This document shows positions 11,822 to 21,998 of a stretch of DNA of 64,000 nt, one piece after another; the first letter of the stretch is position 1, and each line of letters begins with the position of its first letter. Origin of the DNA: Sphaerulina vaccinii (Eukaryota; Ascomycota; Dothideomycetes; Mycosphaerellales; Mycosphaerellaceae); the NCBI GenBank assembly GCA_022570795.1, contig JAKUDP010000006.1, positions 1,612,001 to 1,676,000 on the forward strand, in the 5' to 3' direction. The notes under the pieces are model-generated. The model made no database searches. It was given only the letters and a program-made list of their open reading frames with translations, and had not been told where the DNA came from. The translations under genes were made by a program, and so were the position numbers.

Positions 11822-13588
11822 ATGCTCGAACACGAGAAGGATCAGCAGCTCTCCCACAACGAGTACCGCGATGACAAGTCCAGCGACCTCGAGAAATCCC
11901 CACCAGAGGGCTTCCCGCAGGGAAAAGATGCAGAAGACATTCCATGGACTGCTAAGCGTATGATCGCTGTGCTGTCTCTATGCATCGTCTATGTCGGCAG
12001 TCAGATCATCCTCTACTTCACCAGCTCGGGTCTGTCATCGATCACAAGGAGTATCAATACTACCACGCCCAACTGGATGCTTACAGCGAACACTTTGGCT
12101 GTGGCAGCAATCTGCCCCTTCGTGGGCTACATCACCGATCTCATGGGCCGTCGAAACATCGCTCTGCTTGGAACGCTCCTCCTGCTCATATCATGCACAG
12201 TCATGGCGACTGCTCACTCGCTTGCGCAAGCCGTCGCTGCTCAGGCGATTGGAGGATTGGGCGCTGGTATGGCCGAGTTGGTCGCGCTTGCTGGGTAAGT
12301 CTAGTACATTTTGATGACAGAGTGCTGTGGCTAATATATCCGCAGTGTCGCTGAGATCACGCCGGTCCGCTGGAGAGGTGTCACTCTTTCACTCGTAACC
12401 TTCTCGATTGTTCCCTTCATGCCACAACTGCTCTACACAATCCTCATCATTCGCAGCTCTACCTGGCGATACTGCTTCTTGCTGTGTGCGATCTGGAACT
12501 TGATTGGCATGGTCGGACTGGTCTTCTGCTACCATCCACCACCACGACCGAACGCCGAAGGTCTCACCAAGAAGCAGATTCTCGCACGCATTGACTGGGT
12601 TGGTGCTTTCCTCTCGATTGTTGGCATCACCCTCTTCCTCGTCGGACTGCAGGCAGGTGGCTACCAACACCCGTGGACATCAGGACATACACTAGGACCA
12701 CTGATCATTGGCGGACTTATCACCTTTGTTGCGTTCCCGCTTTGGGAAGTGTACGGCAAGCACCCATTCCCCATGGTGCCAGCAAAGATCTTCAAAGGTC
12801 AGCGAGTTGTCGCTCTGGCATACGTTGTCGTATTCATCGCTGGACTGGAGTTCTACTCGATCCTGGGCTTCTTCCCGTTGGTCCTTGAGTACGTCTACAA
12901 CACAGATGCGATCACGATCGGCGTGCGTGGATTGTGCTATCCTTGGGCCATTCTCGGCGGTGCTTGTCTTGTCTCGTTCTTAATGAGCTACACCAGAGGC
13001 CACGTCAGACTCATGTTCTTCCTAATGGCCGCGATCATGACTGCATTCACCGGCGCCTTGGCACTTTCGACTCCGGATAATCCAGGCTACACCATCACGA
13101 TGGCCACGTTTGCTGCTTTCGGTAACGGAGCACTCGTGGTTCCCGCTTTAACTCTGGCCTTTTACGCTGCTCCAGATGAGTTTGTTGGCACTGTTGGTGC
13201 ACTGTCACTTGCTGTACGATTTGTTGGAGGATCTATCGGTACCTCGATCTTCTTCAACATCTTTTTCACTCAGTTCAAGACGAATCTGCCTGCAATGGTA
13301 GGCGCAGCAGCAGTTGCAAGCGGAGTACCAGCGACTGATGAAGCAACTCTCATGGCACTGGTCGTAGCATATGCCTCGCAGGTCCCAGGTGCAGCTTCGA
13401 TGGTCGAGGGTATCTCAGCCACTACGATCGCGGCTACACAGTATGCCAGCCAGATGGCATACGCTGAGTCATTGAAGTATGTCTGGTACGCCACGATTCC
13501 GTTCGGTGTCATCAGCTGCATCTGCTGTGCATTCTTGCCAAACATCAGGCGGTTCATGACGAGCAAGGTTGCTGTCGATATCCATTAG
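11822..13588 (+). CDS. MFS efflux pump, TRI12/DHA2-like family
   Basis: Model join(11822..12294,12346..13588), 571 residues with a 51-base intron. After a charged cytosolic N-terminus of about 45 residues come roughly 14 hydrophobic segments. Diagnostic blocks are GYITDLMGRRNIALLG (loop 2-3 signature), GGLGAGMAELVALAGV, EITPVRWRG, the long IDWVGAFLSIVGITLFLVGLQ segment followed by GGYQHPWTSG, and MVPAKIFKGQRVVALAY. These match the fungal trichothecene-efflux (TRI12) / siderophore-type MFS proteins, 14-helix proton-driven exporters of the plasma membrane. TRI12 itself exports trichothecenes, but this family is wide and no biosynthetic cluster is visible nearby, so the substrate is open. The start was placed at the ATG that opens the hydrophilic N-terminus; the frame runs open upstream to 11600. 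Confidence 0.88.
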
Positions 13589-13817
13589 ATGAAGCTGGAG
13601 ATTGAAGCCAAATAGCTACCATAGTCTGCCAGTTTCAACCATTCTTTGTTCACTCGTCGACTCCGAAGACTCCGAAGTTAGTAAATGATCGACACAACTA
13701 ATCAGGATTACTGATAGCCCACAGCAAGTTGATGAAAGACCGAGGGTAAAAGGCAAAACTGCATACACAGCTATAGGTATATACGCATGCATCCCAGCTA
13801 CAGTCAACTACACATAG

Positions 13818-14422
13818 ATGACCGCAGACATGGCAACCAGAACAGAAACTACATACCAAGTCACACGCATCACTCGCGCAATCCCCAAACCCTTCACTCA
13901 AGTCCTAGAACGTCTACACTCCAGCATTAAACAAAAGCCCAGCAATAATGGTCTGAGTATCCTCGACGCTCTACAATCCAAGGAGACCTTCGAACGCGCC
14001 ACAAATGCCATGTTAGGTCCGCATGGTTTCATGCAATTTCAGCAATTCGATCATGGTTCGTGGATGAGCTTATATGGCGTAAATGGAGGCCGAAATGTCG
14101 CCAGGATCATCTTTGGCAACCCTCAAATAGCCATTACGATGCTGGAGCATGATGTTAGCGCTGGACTGTTCGTTCCTGTGGAGGTTTTGGTTATTGAGAG
14201 GGAGGATGGCAAGGGTACCGATGTGGTGCAATGTGAGTGAGGAGTCTGTTCATCTTTGAAATCGCAGCTGATCGAAATGAGCTGGCTGACAATTCTTGAT
14301 GAATAGTGAAGCCAAGCACGCTGATTGCAGGTGCAGAGTCCAGCGGAGAGTTAAGAAAAGCCACTGAAGTCTTGGATGAGAAGTTAGAGAAGCTATGGGA
14401 GTACGTTGCAGCAGCGGAGTGA
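13818..14422 (+). CDS. DUF302 domain protein
   Basis: Model join(13818..14232,14307..14422), 176 residues. The sequence TRAIPKPFTQVLERLHSSI opens the domain, followed by the FMQFQQFDHG strand block, RIIFGNPQIAITMLEHD and GLFVPVEVLVIE, which is the usual order in DUF302 proteins. The exon 2 part has the closing PSTLIAG and a C-terminal helix. The splice CAA T|GTGAGT ... GAATAG|TG restores a Leu codon in phase 1. The biochemical role of DUF302 is not known; bacterial members occur alone or fused to other domains. It is convergent with the PQ-loop gene, only 68 bases apart. Confidence 0.82.
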
Positions 14423-14490
14423 AGCTCCCGTGCCAGCCGCGAGTGGCAGTACAGAGTGGGCCTTTGTATAGTGTCTTCACATATGTTGGC

Positions 14491-15399
14491 TCACTCCTCA
14501 AGAAGCGGTTCCAGCTCTCCATTCCTTCGGCGCTTCTGTCTCAAAGCAGTCCATCCCAAGATTCCCTGCGAAAGCGCGAAGAGAAGGTTGTTTAACGTCG
14601 CCCAGCCCACAAGCCAGTACCAGGATCGCAGAGCATTCGGTAGGTAGTAGTTCCACTCCTCAGCAGGCAGCTTCAGCCGGAAGATGAAGGAGACGCCAAC
14701 CAGAAGAAACACAAAAGCCTGAAGGAACAGTCCATCAATACTGAGAGAGCCTTTGCCGCGTTGTGCAATCGTCTCCCGAGCTTGTGCCCAAAAGGCTACA
14801 AGTCCCATGAGTTGCACGAAAGGTGCCACGATGTATACAAGCCCGCCTGCGAGGAGCGCAGTGTCCCAGCCACGCTCATCCTTGGTCTCGGAAGCTAGGA
14901 GAATGGTTGGAAGCAGCGTGATGGATAGAAAAGCAAGATAGGCTATGATGACCTTTGCCTTTACCGCTTTTCGCACAGGTGGTAGTGCAAGAGCAAGAGA
15001 GAAACTGGAGAGTACGAGAGTCAGTGTCACATCGTCACGCAAGAGATGCATCACTCACAGTGAGAGTTGCAATAGCCAGACGACAAGAAATTGCATCAAG
15101 TTCAACCAGTCCCGTATGTCAGGCGGCTGATTGACGACAAATCGCCCTTCCCAGTCGATGACCACGAATTGGAGAGCCAAGGTGAAGTGATATGTTGCAA
15201 CGATCAAGTTAGAGAGTAGGTAGAGCAATGAGATACCAGTGCAATCGCGTTTCGCCCTGATCAGTTGGAATTGTGGAAGAAAAGATACTATGCTCAGGAT
15301 TACAAGCACTCTGGAGTCGGAACAGGTCAGCGTGAGGATCTGCGATACACTGGTGCGAACTTACAGCCTGACGATGATATCAGAGATGTCTACGATCAT
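14491..15399 (-). CDS. PQ-loop repeat membrane protein
   Basis: Model complement(join(14491..15004,15059..15310,15365..15399)), 266 residues. The N-terminal helix VLVILSIVSFLPQFQLIRAK carries a proline-glutamine pair and is followed by CTGISLLYLLSN, the usual PQ-loop pattern (P-Q, then STGxS..). Six to seven hydrophobic segments follow, with a second half ALLAGGLVYIVAPFVQLMGL. The C-terminus EPLLEE is acidic and dileucine-like. PQ-loop proteins include lysosomal/vacuolar amino-acid transporters, SWEET-like carriers and KDEL-type receptors; the subfamily cannot be named. The start ATG at 15399 is preceded in frame by a stop, so exon 1 is only 12 codons. Introns are 54 bases each and in phase. 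Confidence 0.75.
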
Positions 15400-15598
15400 G
15401 CTGAAAAAGAACTGGTTCAAGGTGTCGCTGTGTTGTGAAGAGCCTTTGGGACGAGTAAGAGGTTCTCCATTTGAAGGATTGCCATAAGCGCCGCCAGCTT
15501 AGCCGCCATGGGAGGCACAGCACTCCGTTTCAGGTAATCTTCCTCGACGCATCTCAATGATCGAGTCTTCAGTGACAAGTTCAATCTTTCCCCTGCCG

Positions 15599-16158
15599 CT
15601 AAGTCGTTCTCTGCGAAGTCGTTGCCGCCGTACTCTCGGCATGGATCATATCGCCGTTGCGCAGTTCGTACTACATAGAAGGAGTCAGTGTCATTCACAA
15701 CAATATCGTATCATTAGTGAACATACATCACCAAACACATCATTCGAGCCCATGTATCGACCATCATGTACCAGCCTCAGCGAAGACTTGTTCGCGCCCA
15801 GCCGGGTCGCCAATGCATCTCGAGCATATCGAATCGTCATGCGAGGCTTGGCCCATATTGTCGTCCTGACCAGGTTCCAGTCTTCGACCTTGATTTCCAC
15901 ATAGCCTTGCTTCCACACCTTGGGCGATGGGCTGCGTGGTGCCTCTGGTGGATCTTTCGCGATACCTTGATCATTAGCACACTCTAAAGCAATTTGAGCA
16001 TCTGCAGCATCGAGCAAGACTTCTTGCATGCCAGGACCTAGGACTTCCATGAGTTTACTGTTCCTGGTCGCTGCACAAGGCCCATCATCTGGCAACTCGA
16101 TCGTGATGGTACATTGGACGTTCGACTTTCCTAGTCCTCGGTAAGTGACGATTCTCAT
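15599..16158 (-). CDS. Ubiquitin-fold domain protein, uncharacterised
   Basis: Model complement(join(15599..15670,15727..16158)), 167 residues, intron 56 bases in phase 0. The C-terminal half looks like a ubiquitin/SUMO-like fold: strand GYVEIKVEDW, then TIWAKPRMTIRYARDALATR as strand plus helix, SSLRLVHDGRYMG as the 'F-x-F-x-G' equivalent, and YELRNGDMIHAE as the 'L-x-D-G-D-x-I' equivalent, completed only after splicing. The N-terminal half has no family I know. There is no C-terminal Gly-Gly, so it should act as a docking domain rather than a conjugated tag. Neighbour genes include proteasome and UBX proteins. Confidence in the splice is good, in the fold moderate. Confidence 0.68.
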
Positions 16159-16556
16159 AGTAGCGAAGGATGAAGCTTCAGGTTTCTGTTAACTGGGGGA
16201 GGATGATGTGCATCTGTTAGTGTAGTCAATCTTTATCTATTCATCGTCCTGTTTGTGCACTTGCATGCCCGCGCGCGACGGTACTGCATTGCGAAAGCGA
16301 TGGCAATCCTTTGTTGTTGTTGAAGACATATTTGCTTGGTATCCTGACCTGCTCAAGATTGCTTGCTGCGTTGGGTGCCTAGCGGTCAGCGTGCCGGAGC
16401 ATGGCAACCTCATAGACACGAATGAAGAAATGGTGATACATGCCATGCTCATTTCCAGAAGCGTATCCGCCGCCTCGTTATAGCCATGAACTCATACGCC
16501 GCTCTATGCTTGCGACTCCACCATATGCAGTTGTATCTTACAGTCCATCTGATCGT
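16159..16556. other. intergenic, no supported gene
   Basis: The 3' flank of the proteasome gene and the 5' flank of the ubiquitin-fold gene. A 76-codon frame (16253-16483) has no supporting motif. Confidence 0.5.
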
Positions 16557-17551
16557 CTACTCCTCCATCTTCTCCTCTTCTTCATCCTCGCCCTCGAGAG
16601 CAAGCTTGGCAAGACGCTCTGCCTCTTCCTTGAGCTCTTTCGGCACAGCCTCGTGTCTGCCTTTCGTAGGACCGTTCACGGAGCTAATCCAGGTGAGCTC
16701 GAGCTCAAACTCCTTGTCCTTGCTGTCCTCGTGCGCAGCGTAGATGATGCGCGCCGCCTCCTTGACACCCTGCTCCAAGCTGATTGTCTCACCATCCTTC
16801 GGATCCAGCTTCAGCTTCTCGAGCTCTGACTTTGCCGTCTGTCGTCCCTTGCCAGTTGCAGCGCCGTAGTATCCCCAGTACAGTCCCGATGGCTCTATCA
16901 TGTAGAGGAACGGCCCACCTTCCTTCACTCCTTGTGCCTTACCACCTGCGCCCACCTTTGGTCCACTGCCAACTGCGCCATCAACGTCCAGCTCTGTCTC
17001 GGCGTCCCAGCCTCCCACAATGGCGGTGATGCCGAATGGTCGTACGGAGGAGTAGAGGGTGTATGCTTGCACATAGGCACCCATGCGGTTGGCGAGAGAG
17101 GCGGTCGGGATAGGTGCCTTGTAGGTTCCGCGCCATTGTGAGGCTTCGTCGCGCGCGCGAGAGACGAAGTGGCGTCCATCGGGTAAGAGTCCAGAGTGGA
17201 CCTGGCATCATATCTCCATCAGCATCACAGCCAGCCTCAATGTGAATGACAGGTCAACTCACCACACCGATATTCCGGTCAACAGTGGCTATCCGGTTGT
17301 TTGCATCCTTCTTCATGAGCTTGCTGGAAACGAGCTTCTCAAGAGCCAGCACCACGCCATCCTTGCACCGTATGCCGACTGCTGTGCCTCCGTTCTCGAC
17401 TGCCTTTACTGCGTACTCGACCTGGAAGTTGCGTCCATCGGGAGAGAAGACCGAGTTGGAGAGATCGTAGCCCGTGCCTATCGACGTCTGGAGGGAGGAG
17501 AAGTTAGACAATGCGCGTGAGAGAGGAGATGTGAGCTGTTTCATTTACCAT
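16557..17551 (-). CDS. PRE10: 20S proteasome subunit alpha type-3 (alpha 7 in yeast naming)
   Basis: Model complement(join(16557..17201,17263..17487,17549..17551)), 290 residues. After the first Met the protein reads TSIGTGYDLSNSVFSPDGR, then FQVEYAVKAVENGGTAVGIR, the standard alpha-subunit N-terminal gate and YDxxxxxFSPDGR signature of PSMA3/PRE10. AYTLYSSVRPFG, YMIEPSGLYWGYYGAATGK and the ELELTWI strand continue the family pattern, and the acidic tail GEDEEEEKMEE is typical. It forms part of the outer alpha ring of the 20S core in cytosol and nucleus. The only ATG that gives the correct N-terminus lies at 17549-17551 and is followed at once by GTAAAT, so the first coding exon is three bases long; the second exon starts with Thr. 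This start choice rests on the strong family match. Confidence 0.93.
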
Positions 17552-18576
17552 CGCTGCGGTCTATGGAGGCGAGATGGGAGTTGCGAGGATCTCGCAGTGG
17601 GTGGTGACGGAAAGGGCTGTTCAGCGTATCTGTATTTGGCGATTGGATGTGAGGACTGGTGAGATGGAAGAGGTTGAACTGGTGGAGATGGTGTTTGTTC
17701 TGTGGAAGCTGTGATCGAGAGACGCGCGAGCTGTAGCTGCCTCATGAGCCCGCCAAGAACCAACGTCCGAGCGCTCCTTCCCAACTTCGACTTCGACTTC
17801 AACTTCATTCTCCTCTGACACCGCATCATTGATTTACTGATTGCTTACACTAACACCAGGACAGGCCTTTTCCTGCGCTTTCCCTACCTTCGCTGATTTA
17901 GCGTAGCCTCTCAGCATGCTCCGGCACACTCCAATCAACCCTCCCTTTATACAAGTCCCGCTCGATAGCTACAAAAATCATCAAGAACCTCTAGCTTTCT
18001 CCTCTGCATCTATCTGCTCATATGGCATGGTATGGTCCAGCACGTTCTATCGTCTACACTGCTCCATATCTAGCCAGCTACGTATCTGAAATCCTAACAA
18101 AAGTCCATGGTTCTCCGAACCAGGGCTCAAGAATGGCAGCAGCGTGATTGAGAGGCTACGGGTTGACTCATTGACAGTCGCCTGGAGACACGATCGACAT
18201 GACTTCTCTCTCAAAGCGCTCAGGATGTCCGCAGGTAGCCTGGGCGAGTTGTCGCGAGCATCGTGTTCCACAAACCGAAGGAGAAAATTCCAACAGAGTA
18301 CTCATCTTCTCTCACGTGTGCGCCAGCGCAATCTTTGGGAATATCATCAGTGCCTGCGAGCACTAATCTGAATTCTTGCTCTTCAGACACATCGTGAATG
18401 AATGCCGTGTATGCTTGACCAGGCACAATGGGTCCTGTGTGTTCTTGTTTACACGGGTATCTGCATGTGCTGCCTAGGGAATGCGCACAGGGGTGTAATC
18501 TCGCGTTTGTTCATCATTCTCCTGCATCTGTCTCTTAGTCCCCACCACTCTACAACACAAATACTAGCCGCAGCCA
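17552..18576. other. 1 kb divergent intergenic region
   Basis: The promoter side of the proteasome gene and of the next plus-strand gene. Short frames on both strands (for example 18047-18271 and 18144-18371) show nothing recognisable. Confidence 0.45.
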
Positions 18577-19365
18577 TGAAGGGCTCGAAGAAGGTGAGTG
18601 ACGGCCGTTGCTTATGGGCTACAATCAACTTGTGCTAACATGAGGCTTCGTCAGAAGAAGAACGCTGTTCAACAACGATCCAATGAGAGAACCATCAGAC
18701 AGCCCAGTACTGCTCTTAATTCCAGTGATGCGACAACTTCCACCGCTGCCACTGATCTCAGCGCTGCCGACCAACTCACTATCGCCAACCAGCAGAACTC
18801 GCCACTCGTGCGCCTCGCAAAAGAGCTTCGCGATGAGATCATTTTGTACGCATTGTTCAACAAATACCAGGGCGACTGCATGGGCAACATGAAGTTACGC
18901 CTGAGCGAGAAACTGCCACCACTGCTTCAAACTTGCCGACAACTTCGAGCCGACACTGCTGAGGCGTTCTATCCACGCACTCATATTTTTCGCTGGGATC
19001 GTCTCAATCGGCACTTATCGCCACGACGAGCGGGGATTATGCTTGAGAAGTTCGACCCAGAGCACAAGAAGTACCTTCGCAGCGTACAAATTCTTTATGG
19101 AAGGGCAAGCAACAACAATGAAGAGGCTATCGCTTGCGCAGCTCAGATCGACAGAGCGACTGGGGTGAAGCCGGGTACCTGGATTATCGACGCTGATAGA
19201 AGAGGACGTTCTGTATGGGCAGAGCCCATACAGATCAAAGGCTTGGGTCAGATCTTCGATCACATGGCAATTGATCCTAAGCGTAGGGTTCCAAAGCTGA
19301 ACTGTCCGGATGAGGGAAGCGAAGTGGACAGTAATCAGGATAGCTATGAGGAGAGCAATGCTTGA
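18577..19365 (+). CDS. Hypothetical protein with F-box/2EXR-like N-terminal region
   Basis: Model join(18577..18594,18655..19365), 242 residues. A six-codon first exon (MKGSKK) joins in phase 0 to KKNAVQQRSN. The core SPLVRLAKELRDEIILYAL, then PPLLQTCRQLRADTAEAFY, is the common fungal pattern in which an 'L..LP.ElR..I' helix is followed by 'LL.tCrqlR.E....fY'. Such proteins often belong to the 2EXR or degenerate F-box group, but no partner or substrate is known. The C-terminus is acidic and Ser-rich. The basic start MKGSKKKK could bind nucleic acid or act as a nuclear signal. Function not known. Confidence 0.7.
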
Positions 19366-20285
19366 GAAGCGGTCTGAGGTCTCACCCATCTGGTGGCGAA
19401 GAGTCCCGCCATGATCTGGCAGTCTGATTGGCATTTCAGACGGCGAGGACAGGAGAAGCCGTTAGATGTCACCAGCCGTACTGCTCTGTTCTTACGTGTC
19501 CTTCTTACTGCTATGGCCTTCCGTACAATTCTGAAACATGTCGATCCCGATCTCATTCGTTTCCTCTGCCTCAAATCCTTCCACCTTCCCGCATTTCGTT
19601 CAATGTAATGTGAACCACACACGACTGCTGCCTCCACACCCATCTATCCTCGACACTCAGGTGCATGTAAACGTGGTCTAGCTGAGAACAAAGACATGAA
19701 GTTAATGCCCAAATGACAACGCCGAGCCAATCGATCTCCCTGGTTTCTGGCTAGCGGGAGATGACGCGCACTAAATTGGTCACACTCCATCTTCTTACAT
19801 TGCTCACACATTTCCTTTTCCTCCTTCATATACCCGCTTTTCACCTCTTCCCCTTCACTTCTAGGTAGACTCGATAGCTTAACTTACGACTGAAATACAA
19901 GATCTTGCATCCAGAACGCAGAACGCAGAACGCATCACCTACGAGAAAGAGACGGCAAGCAGGGAGAAAGAGGAGACTGCCCCTCCTTTGTTGGGTCTAG
20001 GAAAAGACTCGTCGAGAACACCTGCTTTTATTGCTATTGAGACAGCATCTTGGGACCTCTCAACAGACGTGGAAGAACTTCTTGACGAGAAGCTATACGA
20101 GTTGTATCGACGAGAAGAACGACCACGAACGCTCTGAGTATAAGAGACGCTGCTCAATTGTTGTTACGCTTTCCTATATCACATATAGCTTGCTCTTCCT
20201 CGGGATTTGGACTGGATACCTGTTGGACCTTGTGACTGGACGGGATTGGATCAGGATCTCATTAACCACATTACCAGCAGACTCG
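19366..20285. other. intergenic and 5' leader, no supported gene
   Basis: Holds a small direct repeat of GCAGAAC (19912-19935) and a CT-rich stretch. An open frame continues upstream of the next gene to 20031, but it lacks the composition of a protein and is probably leader sequence. Confidence 0.45.
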
Positions 20286-21359
20286 ATGTTGCCAGCACTT
20301 GTGCACTACTGCGATACTTGTGGCTACAACACGCCTGTCAAGTACACGACGAATCTTGTTTGGATCCAAGAACACACTTGCAATCATGTAAGCGGCCTCT
20401 TCGAAAGACAGGCCGTCCCCATCTCCCTTAGCCTCACTAACTTCTCTTACTTATTGTAGTGCGGAACTCGAGCACGAGGAGCAGACATTGCAGGAAAGGA
20501 CGAGGGCACGATGAATCACTACCAGCACGACGAGCTCTCGCAGCTATTCGCGAACTTATCGACCGAGCAGCAACAAAAGGTCACTGCAGAGCCACAGTAT
20601 GAAGGACAGGCTCGAGCGATCTTGGAACAGCTCCAAATGGTACCAGAGAAGATCGATGCACCCTTGACTTTTGCTTCTGCTCATTACACGCACTCCACGC
20701 ATCTCATAACAGATACGCTGTCCGAGCCCGCAAGGTCCCCTCCACCACCATATCGAGAAGCTATTATGCCCGAGGCGATGGCTGAGATGCTCATACAGAA
20801 CAGCATCGATCCGACATCTTTGCTACCTAACCAGATTGAGCTCTTTGCGGGCGCTGACTACGAGCAGAGACTTCGTCTTCTCGAGCTCTGGAGAATATCG
20901 CCTCCAAGCTACCCACACGAAAAGCACGTTCAAGCACAGCACGAGCAGACCAGTGTCGAAAGGGAGGAGATGGAGGCAAAGGCAAGGTATGAGCAACAGA
21001 TGCAGGCTAGATCACGCGCAGAACGAGACTTCGATGGATATCCTTACGGCTCCGACTCTGGCAGCCCAGAACTACCAGCAGTCAAGCCTCGGGCAGCAAG
21101 CATTGCGAGTGGAGCGGCTCACTTGGCCAAGGGTGAGGCTGAGCCATACATGAGCAACGGCTATCAGCAACTGCATTCGGATCCAGTCTACGCCGCAGGA
21201 CTATGGCACTCGAGTTATGCTCAAGCTCAGCCTCAAACGACGATGGAAGATCAGTATGGGATGTACGAGCAGATTCGATGTCACGCAGATTGGGAGAGGA
21301 TGAATCAGCGTGCGATGGATGCACAGCTTGGGCAGGGCGATGATGATATGATTATATGA
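20286..21359 (+). CDS. Hypothetical protein with N-terminal C2C2 zinc ribbon
   Basis: Model join(20286..20387,20460..21359), 333 residues. Splicing joins HYCDTCGYN ... EHTCNH to CGTRARG, giving C9-x2-C12 and C32-x2-C35, a four-cysteine zinc-ribbon layout that is completed only across the intron. The rest is polar and probably disordered, with ARSPPPPYREA (a PPxY-type motif at PPPPY), a Glu/Gln-rich helix around residues 180-205 (EREEMEAKARYEQQM) and an acidic end. PPxY motifs bind WW domains, as in NEDD4/Rsp5 ligases and arrestin-like adaptors; here this is inference from sequence alone. The ATG at 20286 begins eight codons before the first Cys; the frame is open upstream but without domain signal. 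Confidence 0.65.
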
Positions 21360-21998
21360 AGGCAGCATTGGAGCCAGGACTATCAGCGAGGCATTTTTGT
21401 GTATAGACATTGGTCGGAGCAGGATGATGAGCAGTTCAGCGTGCTTGTGGCGAGCAAGATACCATTTGTTTCTATGAGCTAGTTGTAGTTGCGTGAATGA
21501 GGCTGATTGTTGTGCACATCACTCCGAAGTCCCTCTGTCACATGCTTATGCAAGTGAATAAGTGAATAATGCAAAAAGCGGATCCGTCCCGCATTGTAGG
21601 CAAGAGCTGGTGACGACGTTGGATCACGCTCTTCACTTTTCCAGGTGATCAAGAGCACGCGTGTAGTTCTATTGTTGCACAGAACGACACTCACTTGCTA
21701 GACTACGATATCTGCTACAGAGAGATCCTCCTGCTTGCTCTCCACAAACCACCACACGCTCCGCCAACGCAGCGCCGAAGTTGTTGACTCGATCGCCCCT
21801 CGACACTTCAGAGACCATCACATCACCTTCCCCACCAGAACGACACAAACCAACCTTCCCTCAACAACCACTTTTCTTTCCTTCTCCCACCCTCATCCTC
21901 TGAACAAAACTACATCTCGAGACCAATCTTTACAACACCGTGCCCGCCTGGTATTTCCATCAGCGACATAACGCCAGCGGGTGAGTACACCAGCGAAG
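21360..21998. other. intergenic and CT/CA-rich 5' leader
   Basis: No gene seen. The last 200 bases before the UBX gene are rich in CCAA and CTTC, as in the leaders of well-expressed fungal genes. Confidence 0.5.

Noticed and set aside
11822..13588. Secondary-metabolite (trichothecene-type) gene cluster around the TRI12-like pump
   Set aside because: No terpene synthase, P450, PKS or NRPS genes are present within the window; the family match alone does not show a cluster.
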